Notes: a model not told the origin generated them from the letters alone. Counted from the first letter of the stretch, positions 39,240 to 49,215 are shown. The stretch: DNA of 64,000 nt from Sipunculus nudus (GCA_026874595.1 CM049316.1:20793839-20857838), one strand, 5' to 3'. Translations and numbers: made by a program.

Positions 39240-39671
39240 TTACCCTCCATCTCCCGAAATTTCATCATCTTCTTGGTTACTGGAGGTCTTGTCGTTCTCG
39301 TTTGTTCGTACATGATTCCTGTTTGTGTTGACACCAACAGTACCGGTGTGTTCCGCCCACATCACAGGAGCGGGTTTTGTCCCCCAATACCACAGTTTGC
39401 ACACAGGATAACCTCTAACTGGTGTTTGGTCCACCTCCCTGACCTTCCAAACGCACAAGACTCGAGGGGCTCCACAGCACATGTCCGACGCCGTGCAATT
39501 TTCCCCTATACGTTTACAATCCTGCACGGGATCTACTTTATGGCGGTCAATGAGAAGGTGTTTGGCTAAGGCAAACGGAAACGTACCCCTTAACTTGACT
39601 CCGGGTAGCACAAACAACATCAAAGAAACCACGGTTAGATAGGTCAACGCCATGTACGGGCGGGTACCCAT
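39240..39671 (-). CDS. Secreted cystine-knot-like peptide
   Basis: The product is 143 residues from the ATG at 39671; the much longer frame begins with GTG and adds only low-quality sequence. A hydrophobic signal segment spans residues about 8-24. A ~25-residue region follows, then exactly six Cys in the order C52, C59, C65-C66, C73, C91. That C-C-CC-C-C framework is the inhibitor-cystine-knot (knottin) layout found in many secreted invertebrate peptides, although the last loop (17 residues) is longer than usual. A 45-residue hydrophilic acidic tail follows the knot, with one N-x-S/T site inside the knot. Likely secreted and acting on a host extracellular target. The receptor cannot be deduced, and channel-modulating, antimicrobial or agouti-like functions are all possible. 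Confidence 0.7.
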   Translation of the reverse strand: MGTRPYMALTYLTVVSLMLFVLPGVKLRGTFPFALAKHLLIDRHKVDPVQDCKRIGENCTASDMCCGAPRVLCVWKVREVDQTPVRGYPVCKLWYWGTKPAPVMWAEHTGTVGVNTNRNHVRTNENDKTSSNQEDDEISGDGG

Positions 39672-39928
39672 TGCAATCTGAAATCGTCCTCTATCGTGCA
39701 AACCAATGGAATTGCGCTTATGCACGAGACGTGAAATGTTTGCTGGTGACTTTAACCATGGTCTGCGTTTCACAAATACTTTAACATTCGAGGCTAGAGA
39801 TATACACGATGGGACTGCACTGTACAGGACGATAAATGGACACCATATGCCGGGAGAAGACGTCGGTGTGTACACTAGTGCAGAGATGTCGTATTTATTT
39901 TCCTCACAAGGAATCTGTCCTCGTCAGA

Positions 39929-40678
39929 TTAGTCATTAAGGTCGAACCTGTATTCCTCAAATGATGGAATGGTCACGACATAATATTGCTTTGCCTGATT
40001 CTGTACGGCAGTCATGAGCATATCGGCTCTCTCATATTCACCCGATACATACAAGGCATACCACACATCAGACCACATATGCGGACGCTGGTGCAGCCAA
40101 TCGAAAAAACGGATACCGATAAAGCAGGAGGACACCCCTGCTGCGATATAAGAGAGTTCCTGATCAGACATGATGTCCATCTCGTAGAGTGTATTTAACA
40201 GCCCGTTGCTTTTAAGATCCAATCCATTCAATAGGTCACCTGAAATATCCCTCAACGTTTGTTTCGTGTAGTACACGTATCTACATTCTGAAGTGTATGC
40301 ACATGTAGGTTTAGATAAAAGAACTGGAACCGTCGTGCCTGCTTTGATGTTCTTAGCAATAGACCGTTGTTTTTCGATCCATGCGTGTATGCCTTCTACT
40401 GTATGTATATCTGGCCGTGTTTTGGCAACGACCTCTCCTGTAAACGCAGCTGCATTATATCTATCCCGCACGTACCGCATCCATACATAAGGAGGTATTT
40501 CCTCTGGGTACAGAGTGAACGTGCAGTATATGCCATCACTCGGGTCAAGTTCGGTCGCGTCCAATGTCGGCAGTGTGTGTATATCTTCCAACCGCAACCC
40601 GGTATCTAAGCAATCCGATCCTGGCGTGTGCCCCTCCGTACGACATCTGTAACACGGTAACGGCTCGCGACTCCCCAT
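39929..40678 (-). CDS. Zinc-knuckle and CARD-like protein
   Basis: The product is 249 residues from the ATG at 40678; the longer frame begins with GTG inside the TATA run. Residues 9-23 form a C-x2-C-x4-H-x5-C zinc-knuckle-like motif. Residues about 141-227 look like a death-fold domain of the CARD type: an initial helix, L-x2-L-x-E-M-x-I-M-S-D-Q-E-L, then a helix with F-F-D-W-L and a closing W-x-A-L-x2-S-G-E helix with bulky residues in the usual core places. Such domains bind other CARDs in RIG-I/MAVS-type sensing or apoptosome assembly. A viral copy would most likely act as a decoy. The link to the neighbouring I-kappa-B-like genes and the IAP cluster is functional inference. CARD identity is by pattern only. 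Confidence 0.72.
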   Translation of the reverse strand: MGSREPLPCYRCRTEGHTPGSDCLDTGLRLEDIHTLPTLDATELDPSDGIYCTFTLYPEEIPPYVWMRYVRDRYNAAAFTGEVVAKTRPDIHTVEGIHAWIEKQRSIAKNIKAGTTVPVLLSKPTCAYTSECRYVYYTKQTLRDISGDLLNGLDLKSNGLLNTLYEMDIMSDQELSYIAAGVSSCFIGIRFFDWLHQRPHMWSDVWYALYVSGEYERADMLMTAVQNQAKQYYVVTIPSFEEYRFDLND

Positions 40679-40728
40679 GTGCGCACGGTTTATCACTTCA
40701 TATACATCATATGGACTTACATTTATGA

Positions 40729-40741
40729 TATATATATATAC
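40729..40741 (-). promoter_or_regulatory. TATA run for the CARD-like gene
   Basis: An alternating TA run about 55 bases before the ATG at 40678 overlaps the longer frame's first codons, which supports the downstream start. Confidence 0.55.
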
Positions 40742-40885
40742 CGACACCTGTGGAGCTAGGTATACAATGATACCTTACGTACATGTTCCCTGTTTTATTT
40801 GCCGTAGCGGCACCAGTCACTCGTCACGTGACTATATGTGACACTATCGTGCATGATACATGAGACCAAATACTAGTCATACGAA

Positions 40886-43800
40886 ATGGGCATTTTTTAC
40901 GGAAAAGTGTTATACCTGCCGCTTCTGGCATTGATCGCGCGCCAGATACTGGCCACCCGTAAGGCCGCACCCTCGTGGCGTTGGTTGGGAGCGCCGACGG
41001 AAAGTGAAATGGCCGGCCCTTTTACTTCGTGTAGGACTACTGGGAAGAAAACAACTGTCCAATGCGACGGCAGGAAACAGACATACACGTACCAGCAAGC
41101 ACGACGTTGCTGTCAGTGTGCCGGTTTAGAGCTCCCGCATACAAAGGCATCGCAGGTGGCGTGGATGATGGAACTGGCTCCGACGGTGACCAGTGCACAT
41201 TTCCGCAGTGCAATCAAGGGCACAAAAACCGAGACATGCTCCGTTTTCCGCCGAACTACGGGTGCTACACAAAAAAAGGGATGTCATAGAGGGAAGGCCG
41301 GATTTTTGTGTTGGCCAAAGACCGGTACCCGTTTTTCAGATCCGGATGATAAAATTGAACTCGTAGGGCCTTGGTCAAAGGATAAAACATTTTGCAAAGA
41401 CACAGCAAAGAAGAATTGCAGTGGCTTAACAGACGTCACTAACAAGGAGGCAAAAAGTTGCTGCCAGTGCGCAGGAGGGCGTTTGCCTGTCATATCCGAC
41501 CAAGGGTATGACTTCGAAAGCGGCTCTGTAATCAAACTGTTGCAACAAGTGAATATTTCAGACACGTGGACAATGTTCTCCGAAAATAATGAAGTAATCA
41601 AAACTCCGGAATGTCACCTCCTTTATTTTGATCACGATATGAAAGTAGACCATCACAAACACAAGGTTAAGAAGGGAAACGTCAATTGCGACAAGAAACA
41701 CAGGTACATATGTGTCCGTCCAGAGTGCTCTGTGGGATACTGGGGACGCAAGTGCCAACAGAATTGCTCAACAGGATGCTACAGACGCGAGTGTAAGGGA
41801 TACACAGGAACGTGTTCACACGGGTGCAAGGCCGGCCTCAGGGGAAGACATTGCAATACAACATGTCAGAGTGGACGCTGGGGTAAAAACTGCGACCATA
41901 AATGTTCATCAGGATGCATGAGGGCAAGGGGTGCCAAACCTATGTGCTACCCCACAAACGGAACTTGCTCTTGTAAAGCGGGTTACGCAGGCTCGAGATG
42001 TAACAAGTTTTGCTCGAACGGAACGTTCGGCCTCGGTTGTAACCTCCAGTGTTCGGCAGGTTGTCTGCGTGAACCGGACGAAAAGGCGAAAAACAGAACG
42101 GTAATTAAAGGAACAGCAGTTTGTCGTTCAACAGATGGGGTATGCGATTGCCGGCCTGGATATAGAGGCAGAAAATGCGCCAATGCATGCAAGTCAGGTC
42201 AGTGGGGTCTTCACTGTGCCTTCAACTGTTCGCAGGGTTGTTCCCGCCGGAAATGCAATACAGTAAACGGCGGATGTTCATGCCTTCCAGGCTTTAGGGG
42301 TGCCCGCTGCAATGTGACGTGCCCTCCGGGGACATTGGATGATATCTGTACCAGGACATGTTCCAACAATTGTGTACCAGTAAAAGGTATCCGTTTATGC
42401 GACAAGCAAAACGGGTCTTGCAGTTGCTGTCCAGGTTACTACGGCAAGGGTTGCAGCACGGAGTGTCCTAATAACAAGTATGGAATCAATTGTGCAAAAA
42501 CGTGTCCTGAAAACTGCATGCACGCCCCCGCCAACCATATTTGGAAGATCAGGACAAATGTTCACAATTCGGTTTCCAGATACACGTGGCGTGTGTGTGC
42601 AAAAGAGACAGGAGCGTGTAGCTGCAAAGCTGGTTACAAAGGTCCGACATGTTCGGAAATATGCAGCCAGCAGGAATGGGGTGAAAACTGTCACAATACT
42701 TGTCCGGTCAATTGCAACGGGACCGCCTCGGATTCAAATGTTAGGTGCGACCGGTTTAATGGAACGTGTTTGTGCAAGGACGGCTATACGGGACACAAAT
42801 GCGCGGATGTATGCTCTACAGGCAGGTGGGGTACGAAATGTTCCCGAAATTGCTCTAGCCGGTGCATCACCACAGGTAACAGTCATAAGCCGACCTGCAA
42901 TCATATAAACGGGACGTGCACTTGCCAGCCGGGGTACACGGGTAAACACTGTGAGGAACTCTGTGCAAACGGCACGTACGGCCCGTCCTGCTCGAACACG
43001 TGCCCAAGCCGTTGTGTACGTGCACGGAATATGAATTCTGTTCGGAAAACAACGTATCCGTTATGCGACCCCATATCCGGCAGCTGCTTGTGCCAGGCCG
43101 GTTACAAAGGGCAGTACTGCAATGAAACGTGCTCAGCAGACAAATGGGGTTCAGAATGTGCATTTTCGTGTACGCCTGAATGCAATGGATCCGTTGTAGA
43201 CAATGGTATACCTGTCAGGAAATGCAACATGGTGAACGGTTCGTGCACGTGCCAGGCCGGTTACGTGGGCGAGCGCTGCACTCAACGTTGCAACGGTGGG
43301 CTTTGGGGGGAGGGTTGTGCCAGTTTATGCGGTGCCGGGTGCTGGAACCGCTCCAGCTGCCACCACGAAGACGGACATTGTGCACCGTGCACAAACGGGT
43401 ACACGGGGCCGAGGTGTGAGAGTCTGTGCCCGTCCGGTGTTTGGGGAAATAACTGCAGTAGCACCTGTTCGCTGTTTTGTGCGAAATCCAAATGCAGCCC
43501 ATTCGATGGAAAATGTTACCAATGTAAAGCTGGCAAGGACGGCGACTTCTGCGACGCGGATTGCTCGACCGGTGTGTGGGGGACTAACTGCAGTAACACC
43601 TGTTCGCCGTCCTGTGCAAATGGCACATGCAACCCATTCGACGGGAAATGCTACCAATGCATAGCTGGCAAAGAAGGCGACTTCTGCGACGCGGATTGCC
43701 CGACCGGTGTGTGGGGGACCAACTGCAGTAACACCTGTCCGCCGTCCTGTGCAAATGGCACATGCAACCAATTCGACGGGAAATGCTACCAATGCATAGC

Positions 43801-44380
43801 TGGCAAAGAAGGCGACTTCTGCGATGCGGATTGCTCGACCGGTGTGTGGGGGACTAACTGCAGTAACACCTGTTCGTTTACTTGTGCAGATGGCAAATGC
43901 AACCCAGCCGATGGGAAATGCTACCAATGTATAGCTGGCAAAGAAGGCGCCTACTGCAACGCGGATTGCCCGACCGGTCATTGGGGGAATAACTGCAGTA
44001 GAACCTGTCCGCCATCTTGTGCAAAAAGCACATGCAGCCCATTCGACGGGAAATGTTACCGATGTAAAGCTGGCAGAGAAGGCGTCTTCTGCGACTCGGA
44101 TTGCGGCGAAGGAACGTACGGTCACAACTGCATGATGTTGTGCCCCGTCTGTCCAAACGGCGTATGGTTTAAATGTGATCCCGTCACTGGTGTGTGTCAG
44201 ACAGGCGGCACAAACCTCGAGGACACTGGTCGGTGGAGGGAACACTTTCGTGCCTTCTGTTGGAAACCTGACAAAACGGGAAGGCAATGCCGGGACATTA
44301 ATACAAGCAAGCCTGCCTGGCGTGATCAACACATAGCGGTTGTCTTGTTAAGCCTCCAGGTTCTGTTCGAGTATGTGTAG
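40886..44380 (+). CDS. C-type-lectin-like and EGF-repeat scavenger-receptor-like protein
   Basis: This is an 1164-residue secreted or membrane-attached protein. Residues 1-24 are a signal peptide. Residues about 40-280 hold two C-type-lectin-like modules, each with a C-C-Q-C-A-G-x-x-L-P segment and a late paired Cys; the second has a T-W and a C-H-L-L-Y core. The rest is a chain of about 18 laminin/EGF-like repeats of the scavenger-receptor class F/MEGF type (G-x-W-G-x-x-C...C). The last five or six are near-identical 45-residue copies. Many N-x-S/T sites are present. The C-terminus ends in a short hydrophobic stretch (about 1148-1160), perhaps a weak anchor or GPI-like signal. Such proteins are plentiful in molluscs and amphioxus, so it was probably captured from the host. 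It may serve in attachment or scavenging of ligands. Confidence 0.88.
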   Translation: MGIFYGKVLYLPLLALIARQILATRKAAPSWRWLGAPTESEMAGPFTSCRTTGKKTTVQCDGRKQTYTYQQARRCCQCAGLELPHTKASQVAWMMELAPTVTSAHFRSAIKGTKTETCSVFRRTTGATQKKGCHRGKAGFLCWPKTGTRFSDPDDKIELVGPWSKDKTFCKDTAKKNCSGLTDVTNKEAKSCCQCAGGRLPVISDQGYDFESGSVIKLLQQVNISDTWTMFSENNEVIKTPECHLLYFDHDMKVDHHKHKVKKGNVNCDKKHRYICVRPECSVGYWGRKCQQNCSTGCYRRECKGYTGTCSHGCKAGLRGRHCNTTCQSGRWGKNCDHKCSSGCMRARGAKPMCYPTNGTCSCKAGYAGSRCNKFCSNGTFGLGCNLQCSAGCLREPDEKAKNRTVIKGTAVCRSTDGVCDCRPGYRGRKCANACKSGQWGLHCAFNCSQGCSRRKCNTVNGGCSCLPGFRGARCNVTCPPGTLDDICTRTCSNNCVPVKGIRLCDKQNGSCSCCPGYYGKGCSTECPNNKYGINCAKTCPENCMHAPANHIWKIRTNVHNSVSRYTWRVCAKETGACSCKAGYKGPTCSEICSQQEWGENCHNTCPVNCNGTASDSNVRCDRFNGTCLCKDGYTGHKCADVCSTGRWGTKCSRNCSSRCITTGNSHKPTCNHINGTCTCQPGYTGKHCEELCANGTYGPSCSNTCPSRCVRARNMNSVRKTTYPLCDPISGSCLCQAGYKGQYCNETCSADKWGSECAFSCTPECNGSVVDNGIPVRKCNMVNGSCTCQAGYVGERCTQRCNGGLWGEGCASLCGAGCWNRSSCHHEDGHCAPCTNGYTGPRCESLCPSGVWGNNCSSTCSLFCAKSKCSPFDGKCYQCKAGKDGDFCDADCSTGVWGTNCSNTCSPSCANGTCNPFDGKCYQCIAGKEGDFCDADCPTGVWGTNCSNTCPPSCANGTCNQFDGKCYQCIAGKEGDFCDADCSTGVWGTNCSNTCSFTCADGKCNPADGKCYQCIAGKEGAYCNADCPTGHWGNNCSRTCPPSCAKSTCSPFDGKCYRCKAGREGVFCDSDCGEGTYGHNCMMLCPVCPNGVWFKCDPVTGVCQTGGTNLEDTGRWREHFRAFCWKPDKTGRQCRDINTSKPAWRDQHIAVVLLSLQVLFEYV
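43424..44100 (+). repeat. 135-bp in-frame EGF-encoding tandem repeats
   Basis: About five 135-base units (45 residues each) start at positions near 43424, 43559, 43694, 43829 and 43964. Synonymous differences between neighbours are few, so they arose by recent tandem duplication within the receptor-like gene. Confidence 0.85.
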
Positions 44381-44503
44381 TGATGTCATATCCTGACAAC
44401 ATATCATGACCACACTGCCCGATAGCGCGTGTGGACTGCATGCTAGGATATGCATAAGTAAATGTCCAAGCTGTTAACCAGATATAGTTTTATTTTGACA
44501 TGA

Positions 44504-44509
44504 AATAAA
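44504..44509 (+). terminator. Polyadenylation signal of the receptor-like gene
   Basis: AATAAA lies 124 bases after the stop. The opposing signal for the leftward gene (TTTATT, 44524-44529) follows at once, giving overlapping convergent 3' ends. Confidence 0.6.
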
Positions 44510-44556
44510 CAACAGATATATATTTTATTGAAACATGTGTGTTCTTTGCTGATGTC

Positions 44557-47500
44557 TCATATTTGCACAGACGACCTGTCTATTATGCCGGAACGGACAC
44601 CTGCTTCCGTGAAGGGGTCCATATGCACATCTTTCCTTTCACAGCTTTCTCCATCTCGCTGTTCTCGTTTACACGGGACGCTCGCACTCTCCTTTTCCGC
44701 AGCCACTTCTAAATGATTCGAAAACTGGCGCAGCGTCATACCTGCGACAGACAGTTGGAATGCCGCGTGCACCACTGCGAACTGCGTTTCGTCCAGCGCG
44801 TTCACGGTGCGCCCTCTTTCTGCGGCAGGGTCACCGTCTAACGGTAACGGGTCAACGTCAAATTCAGGCGTCACGTTCGGAAACACCATTTCGAGGTATG
44901 GTTTGACGAGGGCTCTGTTGGTTTCCTTGCGTGGTATGTACCGCACGGCGTTGTTTGTGTAGGTCGACACTTGGTTGAAATTGAGCATGTTCATGGTAAC
45001 TGAAGCCCATTGTTCACGCTCCATGTCTGCGTACGCCTTCACGTCCGGGACAGCGGTGCTCAGCCGGTGGCCCAACACTTCTCCAAACACAGGGTCCATC
45101 TGGTTTGTGACGTCAACTACTGTCGGCCCCGCAGCGGACCGGCTTTTGGGCGGCCCGATGCCACCCGATTCTACGGGCCGGTTGGGCCCGTACACGTCTG
45201 ACACTCCTCGCCACAGGCCGTGCGCGTCGTCAGCTATTTCCTCCTCAAGTTCCTCTGCTGTCCGCTGTTCCGTTTTACACGAATCGACGGCTCTTTTCAC
45301 GTCCCGTTGAAGGTTTTTCAGGTGTTTCAAAAGTGCGCGACTCGGTGGAGCCCTTTCGCCGTCCCACATTGGTTCACCGGCCATTTCTTCTGTGGGTTCG
45401 AGGCGTTCCTCGATAAATTTCTCGTAAAGGTGAACGGCTTCACCCAAGCGACGCTGCTCCTCTTGGTATTCGTTCAGTTGGGCGGTCAGCTGTACGTACC
45501 GTTGGGCGTGTATGGCGGCTTGGTGTTTATGCAGGTCCAGCGCGTGCCCTGACTGTTCCACGAGATCGATCAGGTACTGCATGACCCTTTCGGCTTCCGC
45601 GTTCTTGCGTTCTGCCCTTCTCAGGGCTTCCTTTTCAGCCGACGGCTTACTGAACCAGGACAATGCTTCGGCCACACCCCTCTGCATGTCCAGCTCGGCC
45701 GCGGTTCTTTCCAATTCGCGCACGTTGTACCTGACGCCTGACGTGGCGTCGAGGTCGCTGACTCCAGGGCGTGACAAACTGCCATCGTACAAGCGGCCGG
45801 AGGGCAGTCCGTCGCCAGCGTGATCCGTACTACCACAGACACGCTGTGTGTTACGTTGAGGGGCACGGCTAAACTTCGGGCCCGCACCCGGAAATGTGGA
45901 CGATGAAGACAGAGGTGCTCTCGCGTCGTCAAGCGTACCGCCTGCGGTGATCCGTTTCTGCAGATCACGCAGGTTAGCGTACATGCTACCCCAGTCACCC
46001 GCGACTCCGCTCACGATACACGGCACCAGTTTTTTCAAAGCTCCGCGTGTGATAGCGCTATCGGATTCCGCGGCTGTGCCCAACAGTTTCATCATATCGT
46101 CTGTGGTTTTTTCTTTCGCTTTACATGACATCAACTGCCTGTGAAGTTTAGCTGCGGCCAAAGTGGCAGAATTGACCTTTTCCTCTGCAGCGTTCAGTGC
46201 CCTGCGACAGACCTCTCTTTCGCTAGACGGGTCGTCATCCTGTTCGGCGGGTTTCTTAGGCATGCTCTTTTGCCCTAAAAGCACGCACGGTTTAGAGTTG
46301 AATATGTGCGAGTTTTCTGCCAAGCTTTGTAACAAACCACGTGCCCTGCTGTACATCAGAACTTGCCCACAGGCTGTGGCCATCGGATCGCACCGGAAAT
46401 GTTTGTGCGGGTATACCACCCCAAACTTGGAGCCCGGCGGGAAAAATGATTGAGCCATCACAGACACCCCGAAGCCGGACTGGGGTCCCAGGTATACCAA
46501 AACGCATTCTTCCGGTGAAAGGACTCGGACATGCCCTTGTCTGCAGTCGCAGAGCCTCATGGAGCAGGTACGCAAGGCTGACAAAAGAACGCTCTCTGAG
46601 GCGGAGGTCCCGATTGTGTCACGTTTCCATCCAGAGCACACGCAAGGGCTGAGGTTACCTGATCCAGGGGGTAAACGCACGTAAGGCACTGCGCCCAACG
46701 AGAGGGTCCATGTACAGTACATCTCGTAGTTTCCCTGGAGTTTTACACGCTGCACCACCCGTTGTACGAGTTCTGCAGAAAGCTCTCTGATGTGGTTCTC
46801 GAGATAACCTTGGAAATTTTTTACGGACACGCGAATTTGGGCTGCACACTTTGTGATATCGAGGGGATCGCCCACGGCCATATCAACATGGTGCGCCCAT
46901 TCCTTCTTGAACTTACCGTAAAGCGCGGTGGTGACGTCAGAGGACAAAGACCGACACAGGCAAGAAGCGACGTATTGAAAAACGAGCATATCTGTAGGCA
47001 GTGACAAGACGGCTCCTGTGCAAGCGGAGGACCCCCCGGTGAAAGTACGCAGGAGTTCCCTTCTGAGGTCCGTCGGATGAACCAACACAGGACGTGAACC
47101 GGCAGCAGACAAAGGCGCATTCGACAGGCAAGACACCACGGCGTCCGTCACCTTTTCGGCCGGCGGAGGCCCGTACGCCGTGTCACCCACCGTCGTATCG
47201 CATGACGGTACAGCTATGCAACGCACGGAACGGAGTGCACGTGCGCGTTTCAGTTCACGGTGCAGCAGGTTTCTCTGTCTTGCCAGTTCCACGTACGTGT
47301 CTTTCATCCTTTCCGCGTCCCGCCTCGTGCGGTCCAGTTGTTCGCACAGATTGTGAAATTCCCGACGTGTTTCGCGGTCCCGGACGGTTTGTATTGCTAG
47401 GACGTCTGCGGAAACGCGTTCTTTGTCCAGCAGTTCAAACCGTTCTTTTAACTCGTGGAGCATGTCGGGATGTCCCTCTGGCCAAGGTGTTGGCACGTCA

Positions 47501-47808
47501 AGGGATACCCGTTGGGAATCCATGTTGGGTACATCTGTGAAATGGGCGTACGCCTTTTTAGGGCCAAAGCCGCCTTCGTAGGGAAACGCTTTGGACCGGA
47601 CCTGGTCGTAAACTCTTGCATCCTGCCGTAGTGGCGGGAAACTGCCCGGACGTGACGGGTCCTCGTGTCTGTGCACTTGCTCTTTCAGGCTCCTGTAAGA
47701 CTGCCTGCACCCGTTCCTGGAGAACGACGCTCGATCCGCCGGGTATGATCTGTGTTTCCGTCGTGATTCATACCTGAAACGCGGTGTCCACATGCGTGTA
47801 GTGTGCAT
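44557..47808 (-). CDS. 1083-residue coiled-coil protein, unknown
   Basis: It starts at the ATG at 47808; a second ATG follows five codons later. The N-terminal 60 residues are Arg/Ser rich. A strong coiled coil occupies about residues 115-190 (charged heptads, Leu/Glu/Arg rich), and further heptads lie at about 535-580 and 740-830. Central and C-terminal segments look globular; one Cys-rich area near 380-430 contains a C-V-C and C-D-C pair. It has no membrane segments. The layout, long coiled coils between folded regions in a nuclear/cytosolic protein, would suit a large tegument protein or an enlarged portal-type protein. I cannot name it. Confidence 0.82.
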   Translation of the reverse strand: MHTTRMWTPRFRYESRRKHRSYPADRASFSRNGCRQSYRSLKEQVHRHEDPSRPGSFPPLRQDARVYDQVRSKAFPYEGGFGPKKAYAHFTDVPNMDSQRVSLDVPTPWPEGHPDMLHELKERFELLDKERVSADVLAIQTVRDRETRREFHNLCEQLDRTRRDAERMKDTYVELARQRNLLHRELKRARALRSVRCIAVPSCDTTVGDTAYGPPPAEKVTDAVVSCLSNAPLSAAGSRPVLVHPTDLRRELLRTFTGGSSACTGAVLSLPTDMLVFQYVASCLCRSLSSDVTTALYGKFKKEWAHHVDMAVGDPLDITKCAAQIRVSVKNFQGYLENHIRELSAELVQRVVQRVKLQGNYEMYCTWTLSLGAVPYVRLPPGSGNLSPCVCSGWKRDTIGTSASESVLLSALRTCSMRLCDCRQGHVRVLSPEECVLVYLGPQSGFGVSVMAQSFFPPGSKFGVVYPHKHFRCDPMATACGQVLMYSRARGLLQSLAENSHIFNSKPCVLLGQKSMPKKPAEQDDDPSSEREVCRRALNAAEEKVNSATLAAAKLHRQLMSCKAKEKTTDDMMKLLGTAAESDSAITRGALKKLVPCIVSGVAGDWGSMYANLRDLQKRITAGGTLDDARAPLSSSSTFPGAGPKFSRAPQRNTQRVCGSTDHAGDGLPSGRLYDGSLSRPGVSDLDATSGVRYNVRELERTAAELDMQRGVAEALSWFSKPSAEKEALRRAERKNAEAERVMQYLIDLVEQSGHALDLHKHQAAIHAQRYVQLTAQLNEYQEEQRRLGEAVHLYEKFIEERLEPTEEMAGEPMWDGERAPPSRALLKHLKNLQRDVKRAVDSCKTEQRTAEELEEEIADDAHGLWRGVSDVYGPNRPVESGGIGPPKSRSAAGPTVVDVTNQMDPVFGEVLGHRLSTAVPDVKAYADMEREQWASVTMNMLNFNQVSTYTNNAVRYIPRKETNRALVKPYLEMVFPNVTPEFDVDPLPLDGDPAAERGRTVNALDETQFAVVHAAFQLSVAGMTLRQFSNHLEVAAEKESASVPCKREQRDGESCERKDVHMDPFTEAGVRSGIIDRSSVQI

Positions 47809-48349
47809 TTTGTTTTATCATGCCATGGACCGTTTGTTGACCGATCAGTTGACGTAAGTCACAGTAACTGTGACATAAATCACCCCAATACCTGATTCAA
47901 CCGCTAGGACCAGAAACACAAATACATACACCAAATAACGACCAATCTGACCCTTCGTCTGTTGCGCTCCTACACCCGATCGGATATAAGACGCGGGGCG
48001 TGAAAAGAGGGATGTGCATGATGTTATACCATTATACATTATAAAACAAAGCACCATCAGTATAGCTCAGGGGACTTATAGTCAGCTGAGCTGCAACCGA
48101 CCCACACCTTCGCTACCACACACGTCATCCATACCATCATACATTGGAACGTCATTTGACAAGTGCACAAAACGAAGGCTGGCATAAATCACGTTCATTA
48201 ATGCTGTCTAACATGAAACACGAAACAATAAAAAACAAACAACACCGTACACGATACATCACATTTATACCAAGTAAAAACGTAAAAACAAATCAAATTC
48301 ATGCACGTTCATGTCAAATAAACCAAAATATATCTGTCCATATCACGTT
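47809..48349. other. Intergenic region
   Basis: It holds a leftward TATA-like CTTATATCC (rc of 47982-47990) that may serve the coiled-coil gene. A 150-base A-rich stretch (48180-48340) lies beyond the 3' end of the ankyrin gene. No gene is supported. Confidence 0.5.
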
Positions 48350-49144
48350 TCACTCGATCATCCGTAAGAACATACACATCTCTGAATTGTCTGTAGCGTA
48401 TGCCAGTGAACGTGCTGTTTCCCTATCGTAGGATTCGAGAGATATGTCAGCTCCGGCTTCTAATAACAGATACTTCACCATGTCCACATTGCCACGCAGA
48501 ACAGCTTCATGTAACGGTGTCAGGCCTCGTTTGCCTTCTTTACAGTTGGGATCCGCGTGCAGCGCGAATAAAAGATAGTTCAGCATGTCCCTGGCATCTG
48601 CTTCTGCTGCTATGTGCATGCAGGTGCGACCGTCCGCGTTCATAACACCCGTGAGATTCCTGTAGAAATCCGGCTTGTCCATCATCACAAAGCCGGCCCA
48701 GCATGTCAGTGATTTCAAGCATTCCGAGCACTTGCGCTGGCAAGCCAAGTGCAGTGGGGTGTTCGCGTGTCTGTCCCTTTTCGTAACGTCCGCTCCGCGC
48801 ATCACTAGATGCCGGATGAGTTGGTGCATGCAAAGTCTAACAGCCAGCTCGAGGTAGGTTTCTCCTTGTATGTTTACTATGTCGAGGACTCCTGGCCCGT
48901 CCATTCTGTCTAGTACCGATATCGCCCAGCCTTCCATCCCGGCTAATATGCAATTGTGTAGAAACGTCTCACCGGCACTGTCACGGGAGAGAATGTGACA
49001 CGGGGTGGACGATACGTCCTGTGGGGCACCAGAAACCGTGACTTCTTTGGCGGTGCTGTTCTCGCGTATGTCTTTGACGGTGCTGTTTTCGCTTATGTGA
49101 AGTCTACGCATCCCAGCCTCGACTGACTCCGTCGAACAAAACAT
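48350..49144 (-). CDS. I-kappa-B-like ankyrin repeat protein 1
   Basis: The product is 264 residues from the ATG at 49144; the upstream frame begins with TTG. After a 65-residue polar N-terminus come about five ankyrin repeats (recognisable T-x-L-H, N-T-P-L-H-L-A-C, G-R-T-C-M-H-I-A and G-L-T-P-L-H-E-A cores). A longer insert sits between the third and fourth repeats, a spacing seen in I-kappa-B and Cactus. It lacks the D-S-G-x-x-S phosphodegron that lets host I-kappa-B be destroyed, so it could be a stable Rel/NF-kB inhibitor, as proposed for viral ankyrins of insect viruses. A TATA box is found at 49216-49227. It is one of three such genes in a row. Confidence 0.87.
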   Translation of the reverse strand: MFCSTESVEAGMRRLHISENSTVKDIRENSTAKEVTVSGAPQDVSSTPCHILSRDSAGETFLHNCILAGMEGWAISVLDRMDGPGVLDIVNIQGETYLELAVRLCMHQLIRHLVMRGADVTKRDRHANTPLHLACQRKCSECLKSLTCWAGFVMMDKPDFYRNLTGVMNADGRTCMHIAAEADARDMLNYLLFALHADPNCKEGKRGLTPLHEAVLRGNVDMVKYLLLEAGADISLESYDRETARSLAYATDNSEMCMFLRMIE

Positions 49145-49215
49145 GTCTCTGTCTCTAAACGTGTAAACGAACAGTGAACTGCAACGGTATGTGATCAAAT
49201 ACTACCAGAACAGTC

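Noticed and set aside
43325..44332. 335-codon leftward frame opposite the EGF repeats
   Set aside because: A periodic shadow of the 135-bp repeats on the other strand; no TATA box or poly-A signal, and the sense strand is clearly coding.
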